DNA from: Bacillota bacterium
GTDB lineage: Bacteria > Bacillota > Clostridia > Peptostreptococcales > Anaerovoracaceae
DNA length: 7,016 bases
Direction: 5' to 3'
NCBI GenBank assembly: GCA_017619905.1
Contig: JAFZRK010000081.1
Span: 1-7,016, forward strand
The first letter of the stretch is position 1. Every line of letters begins with the position of its first letter. The position numbers and the translations under genes were made by a program. The notes beneath the pieces were generated by a model that did not search any database, was not told the DNA's origin, and saw only the letters and a list, made by a program, of their open reading frames with translations. Positions 5,044 to 7,016 of this stretch are shown here, piece after piece.

Positions 5044-5075
5044 TTGCCTGTTCTTAATCAAATTGTTAATATAAT
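5044..5075 (+). promoter_or_regulatory. Promoter of the CoA-transferase/acyl-CoA dehydrogenase operon
   Basis: A perfect TATAAT occurs at 5070-5075. TTGCCT at 5044-5049 lies 17 bases before the overlapping hexamer TAATAT (5067-5072) or 20 before TATAAT. Either -10 could be used. The expected start near 5080 leaves a leader of about 50-55 bases. TTGTTAA at 5063-5069, touching the -10, matches one half of the clostridial Rex (NADH-sensing repressor) site, but the second half is missing. Confidence 0.55.
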
Positions 5076-5104
5076 ATCGAGAGAGAGTATTTTTGTCCGG
5101 GGAA

Positions 5105-5126
5105 GCGCGGTCGGACGCGCGGGAGG
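5105..5126 (+). promoter_or_regulatory. Ribosome site of the CoA-transferase gene with an abutting hairpin
   Basis: GGGAGG (5121-5126) lies eight bases before the ATG at 5135 and fixes that start over the in-frame TTG at 5093. Directly before it, GCGCG (5105-5109) pairs with CGCGC (5116-5120) around a six-base loop, so a small GC hairpin ends exactly where the ribosome site begins. Confidence 0.55.
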
Positions 5127-5134
5127 TATGTTTC

Positions 5135-6682
5135 ATGATAGAGTTAACAGCAAGAGAAGCAGCCGAAAAGATCAAAGACAACTCTACGATAGCGATCGTG
5201 GGAATGGGACTGTCGGGTTTTCCGGACGAGATCGCCAGAGCGATAGCGGACCGCTACAATGAGACCGGGCATCCTAAAGACCTTACGATAAAGCAGGGAA
5301 GCGCAATAGGCGACTTCAAGGAGCGCGGCACCACGCGCTTCGGAATTGAAGGACTCGTCAAGGAGTACACGGGAGCGCACATAGGCGCCGCGCGCGGCCT
5401 CATAAAGCTTGCCAACGAGGGAAAGATACAGTGCCACTGCCTGCCTCAGGGCATGATAGTCAACCAGTGGAGGGAGATAGCGGCCGGAAAGCCGGGCTAC
5501 ATTTCCAAGGTGGGCCTGCACACTTTCGTGGATCCCCGCTACGAGGGCGGCTGCATGAACAAGGCCGCAAAGAACGACGTCGTAAAACTGGTGGAATTCG
5601 AAGGCGAGGAGTACCTGTTCTATCCCAGCTTCAAGCTTGACGTCGCGCTGCTGCGCGGCACCACTGCGGACGAGAACGGCAACATAACCTACGACCACGA
5701 ACCCATGGTGCACGAGGGTCTTGCCGCGGCCGAGGCCGCAAAGAAGAGCGGCGGCATAGTGATAGTCCAGGTGGAATACCTGGCGCAGAAAGGCAGCTTG
5801 CCTCCCAAGAACGTAAAGATACCCGGGGCGTTCGTTGACTACGTCGTGGTAGCCACGGACAAGAACGCCTGCTGGCAGTCGCAGGCCGGCTACTATGAGC
5901 CGTCGTTCTGCGGGCTGGGCAGAAAACCCGTCAAGAAGATAGCTCCGCTGCCCCTGGACGAAAGAAAAGTAATAGCCAGACGCTGCGCCATGGAGCTGCG
6001 GGACGGATACATCATCAACATGGGCATAGGGCTTCCCATGGGCGTGGCCAGGATAGCCGCCGAAGAGGGCTGCTTCGACCGCATAATCACAAGCACCGAG
6101 AGCGGCATTGTCGGCGGAATAGCTGAAACTCCGAGCACCACGGCCAACGCAGAGGCCATAATAGACCACGGCGCGATGTTCGACTTCATAGACGGAGGCG
6201 GCATAGACATGACCTGCCTTGGCATGGGCGAACTGGACGCCGAAGGCAACGTGAACGTGAGCCGCTTCGCCGGGACCTACTACGGACCTGGCGGGTTCAT
6301 AGATCTTACCCAGTGTTCCAAGAAGGTAGCGTTCTGCGGGACCTTCACCGGCAAGGGCGAATACCTTGTAAAAGATGGAAAGATAGAGATCGTGAAGGAA
6401 GGCACCATCAGGAAGATACTGCCTCACGTGGATCAGATAACCTTCAACGGAAACTACGTCCGCGAAGGGCAGGAGATCATCTACATCACGGAAAGGTGCG
6501 TAATGAAGGTCCGGGACGGCAAGCTGGTCGTAACGGAGATAGCTCCGGGCATAGATTTCGAGACGCAGATAAAGGCGCTCGTGGATTTCGATCTGGAGAT
6601 GGCGCCGGACTGCAAGCTTATGGACGAAGGCCTGTTCCGCGAGAAGTGGGGCGGGCTTCCGGACGCGATGAACGGAAAGTAA
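5135..6682 (+). CDS. Propionate/acetate-type CoA-transferase (family I, Pct/YdiF-like)
   Basis: The 515-residue cytoplasmic enzyme swaps CoA between acyl-CoA thioesters and free short-chain acids through a glutamyl-CoA intermediate. It matches propionate CoA-transferase of Clostridium propionicum throughout, as I recall that sequence, and has the usual length of about 520. The N-terminal half carries SKVGLHTFVDPR (124-135) and YLFYPSF (160-166). The C-terminal half has the catalytic motif TSTESGIVGG with Glu322, then FIDGGGIDMTCLG (351-363), NVNVSRF (372-378), FCGTFT (400-405) and ITFNG (435-439). Both halves are fused in one chain, unlike two-subunit transferases. The acid used cannot be told: acetate, propionate, lactate, butyrate and similar acids are all possible. 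The acyl-CoA dehydrogenase starts 12 bases after its stop, so the two are one operon. Start choice rests on GGGAGG upstream of the ATG. Confidence 0.93.
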   Translation: MIELTAREAAEKIKDNSTIAIVGMGLSGFPDEIARAIADRYNETGHPKDLTIKQGSAIGDFKERGTTRFGIEGLVKEYTGAHIGAARGLIKLANEGKIQCHCLPQGMIVNQWREIAAGKPGYISKVGLHTFVDPRYEGGCMNKAAKNDVVKLVEFEGEEYLFYPSFKLDVALLRGTTADENGNITYDHEPMVHEGLAAAEAAKKSGGIVIVQVEYLAQKGSLPPKNVKIPGAFVDYVVVATDKNACWQSQAGYYEPSFCGLGRKPVKKIAPLPLDERKVIARRCAMELRDGYIINMGIGLPMGVARIAAEEGCFDRIITSTESGIVGGIAETPSTTANAEAIIDHGAMFDFIDGGGIDMTCLGMGELDAEGNVNVSRFAGTYYGPGGFIDLTQCSKKVAFCGTFTGKGEYLVKDGKIEIVKEGTIRKILPHVDQITFNGNYVREGQEIIYITERCVMKVRDGKLVVTEIAPGIDFETQIKALVDFDLEMAPDCKLMDEGLFREKWGGLPDAMNGK

Positions 6683-6694
6683 GGGTACGCCGCG

Positions 6695-7016
6695 ATGATA
6701 CTCAGTCAGGAGATCCTGGAAGTAAAGGAAAAAGCCAGACGCCTTGCGGAAGAAGAGTTCACGAAGGAAGTCCTGGACGGGATAGAAAGCTCGGGGACGT
6801 TCCCCAGGCGCATACTGGAGCGCATGCGGGACGACGGCCTCATGGGGCTTAAAGTGCCCAAAGAGTATGGCGGCACGGATCTCGGAAACCTGGCGTACGT
6901 TGTGGCTCTGGAGGAGCTTGCCGGAAAGTGCGCCATAGCGGGCGTATACCTGCAGAACCCCAACTCCAACGGAAGCGGGCCGCTGCTCCTCTACGGAACC
7001 AAGGAGCAGAAGGATA
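6695..7016 (+). CDS. Acyl-CoA dehydrogenase, N-terminal part (runs off the window)
   Basis: The ATG at 6695 opens a frame that stays open to the window end (107 complete codons of a family usually about 380 long). The residues seen fit the N-terminal helical domain of FAD-dependent acyl-CoA dehydrogenases: FPRRILERMRDDGLMGLKVP (36-55), EYGGTDL (57-63), ALEELAG (71-77) and the typical GTKEQKD (101-107) at the edge. Family members make an alpha-beta double bond in acyl-CoA, or run in reverse with electron-transfer flavoprotein as in butyryl-CoA or acryloyl-CoA metabolism. The catalytic glutamate and flavin-binding parts lie beyond the window. Only 12 bases separate it from the CoA-transferase stop. 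The AGGG at the stop codon is its ribosome site, so translation is probably coupled. Confidence 0.88.
   Translation, partial: MILSQEILEVKEKARRLAEEEFTKEVLDGIESSGTFPRRILERMRDDGLMGLKVPKEYGGTDLGNLAYVVALEELAGKCAIAGVYLQNPNSNGSGPLLLYGTKEQKD

Noticed and set aside
5061..5080. A full Rex operator at the CoA-transferase promoter
   Set aside because: Only one half (TTGTTAA) matches; the facing half required by the palindrome is absent.
5093..5134. TTG start extending the CoA-transferase by 14 residues
   Set aside because: The extension covers the leader hairpin and ribosome site, and family members begin near the ATG at 5135, which has a good ribosome site.
5144..6427. 427-codon minus-strand open frame opposite the CoA-transferase
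   Set aside because: It is the mirror of a strongly supported gene, is rich in Ala/Gly/Tyr/His as expected from reversed codons, and has no recognisable motif.

Overview
The window looks like a chromosomal segment of an anaerobic, fermentative Bacillota (Clostridia-type) bacterium. The evidence is strong AGGAGG-type ribosome sites, AT-rich promoters set against GC-richer coding DNA, tRNA genes that encode CCA, many compact intrinsic terminators, and a propionate-type CoA-transferase followed by an acyl-CoA dehydrogenase. The genus cannot be fixed from the sequence alone.

Layout. (1) 1-161: the tail of a tRNA cluster on the + strand, comprising the 3' end of one tRNA, a complete initiator tRNA-fMet(CAU) and a strong terminator. 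(2) 161-642: about 480 bases without a confident protein gene. This stretch holds the most unusual sequence in the window. It contains a diverged copy of the D-arm, anticodon arm and variable region of the neighbouring initiator tRNA, on the opposite strand and enclosed by an 8-bp inverted repeat. There is also a possible 34-codon ORF with a very strong ribosome site, and two GTACCCC-type palindromes. (3) 643-2720: three minus-strand genes read from 2692 down to 656: a conserved protein of unknown function, a C39-like papain-fold protein, and an AadA-type aminoglycoside nucleotidyltransferase. An intrinsic terminator separates the first from the other two, and another ends the set. (4) 2818-3928: a monocistronic zinc-type alcohol dehydrogenase with its own promoter and terminator. 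(5) 3967-4998: a CobW/COG0523-like P-loop protein with a C-terminal CC-x2-D domain and its own terminator. (6) 5004-7016: a promoter region, then an operon of propionate/acetate-type CoA-transferase and acyl-CoA dehydrogenase; the latter runs off the window.

How the genes work together. The CoA-transferase activates a short-chain acid to its CoA thioester at the expense of acetyl-CoA or another acyl-CoA. The acyl-CoA dehydrogenase would oxidise an acyl-CoA or reduce an enoyl-CoA. This is a plausible piece of short-chain acid or amino-acid fermentation. The alcohol dehydrogenase could supply or use the related alcohol, aldehyde or keto compound, but it is a separate transcription unit. The minus-strand genes have no visible metabolic link to these.

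I found no CRISPR array, intact mobile element, phage gene or clear defence system. The best candidate for something undescribed is the inverted tRNA-fMet-like element at about 160-255; its function is unknown.
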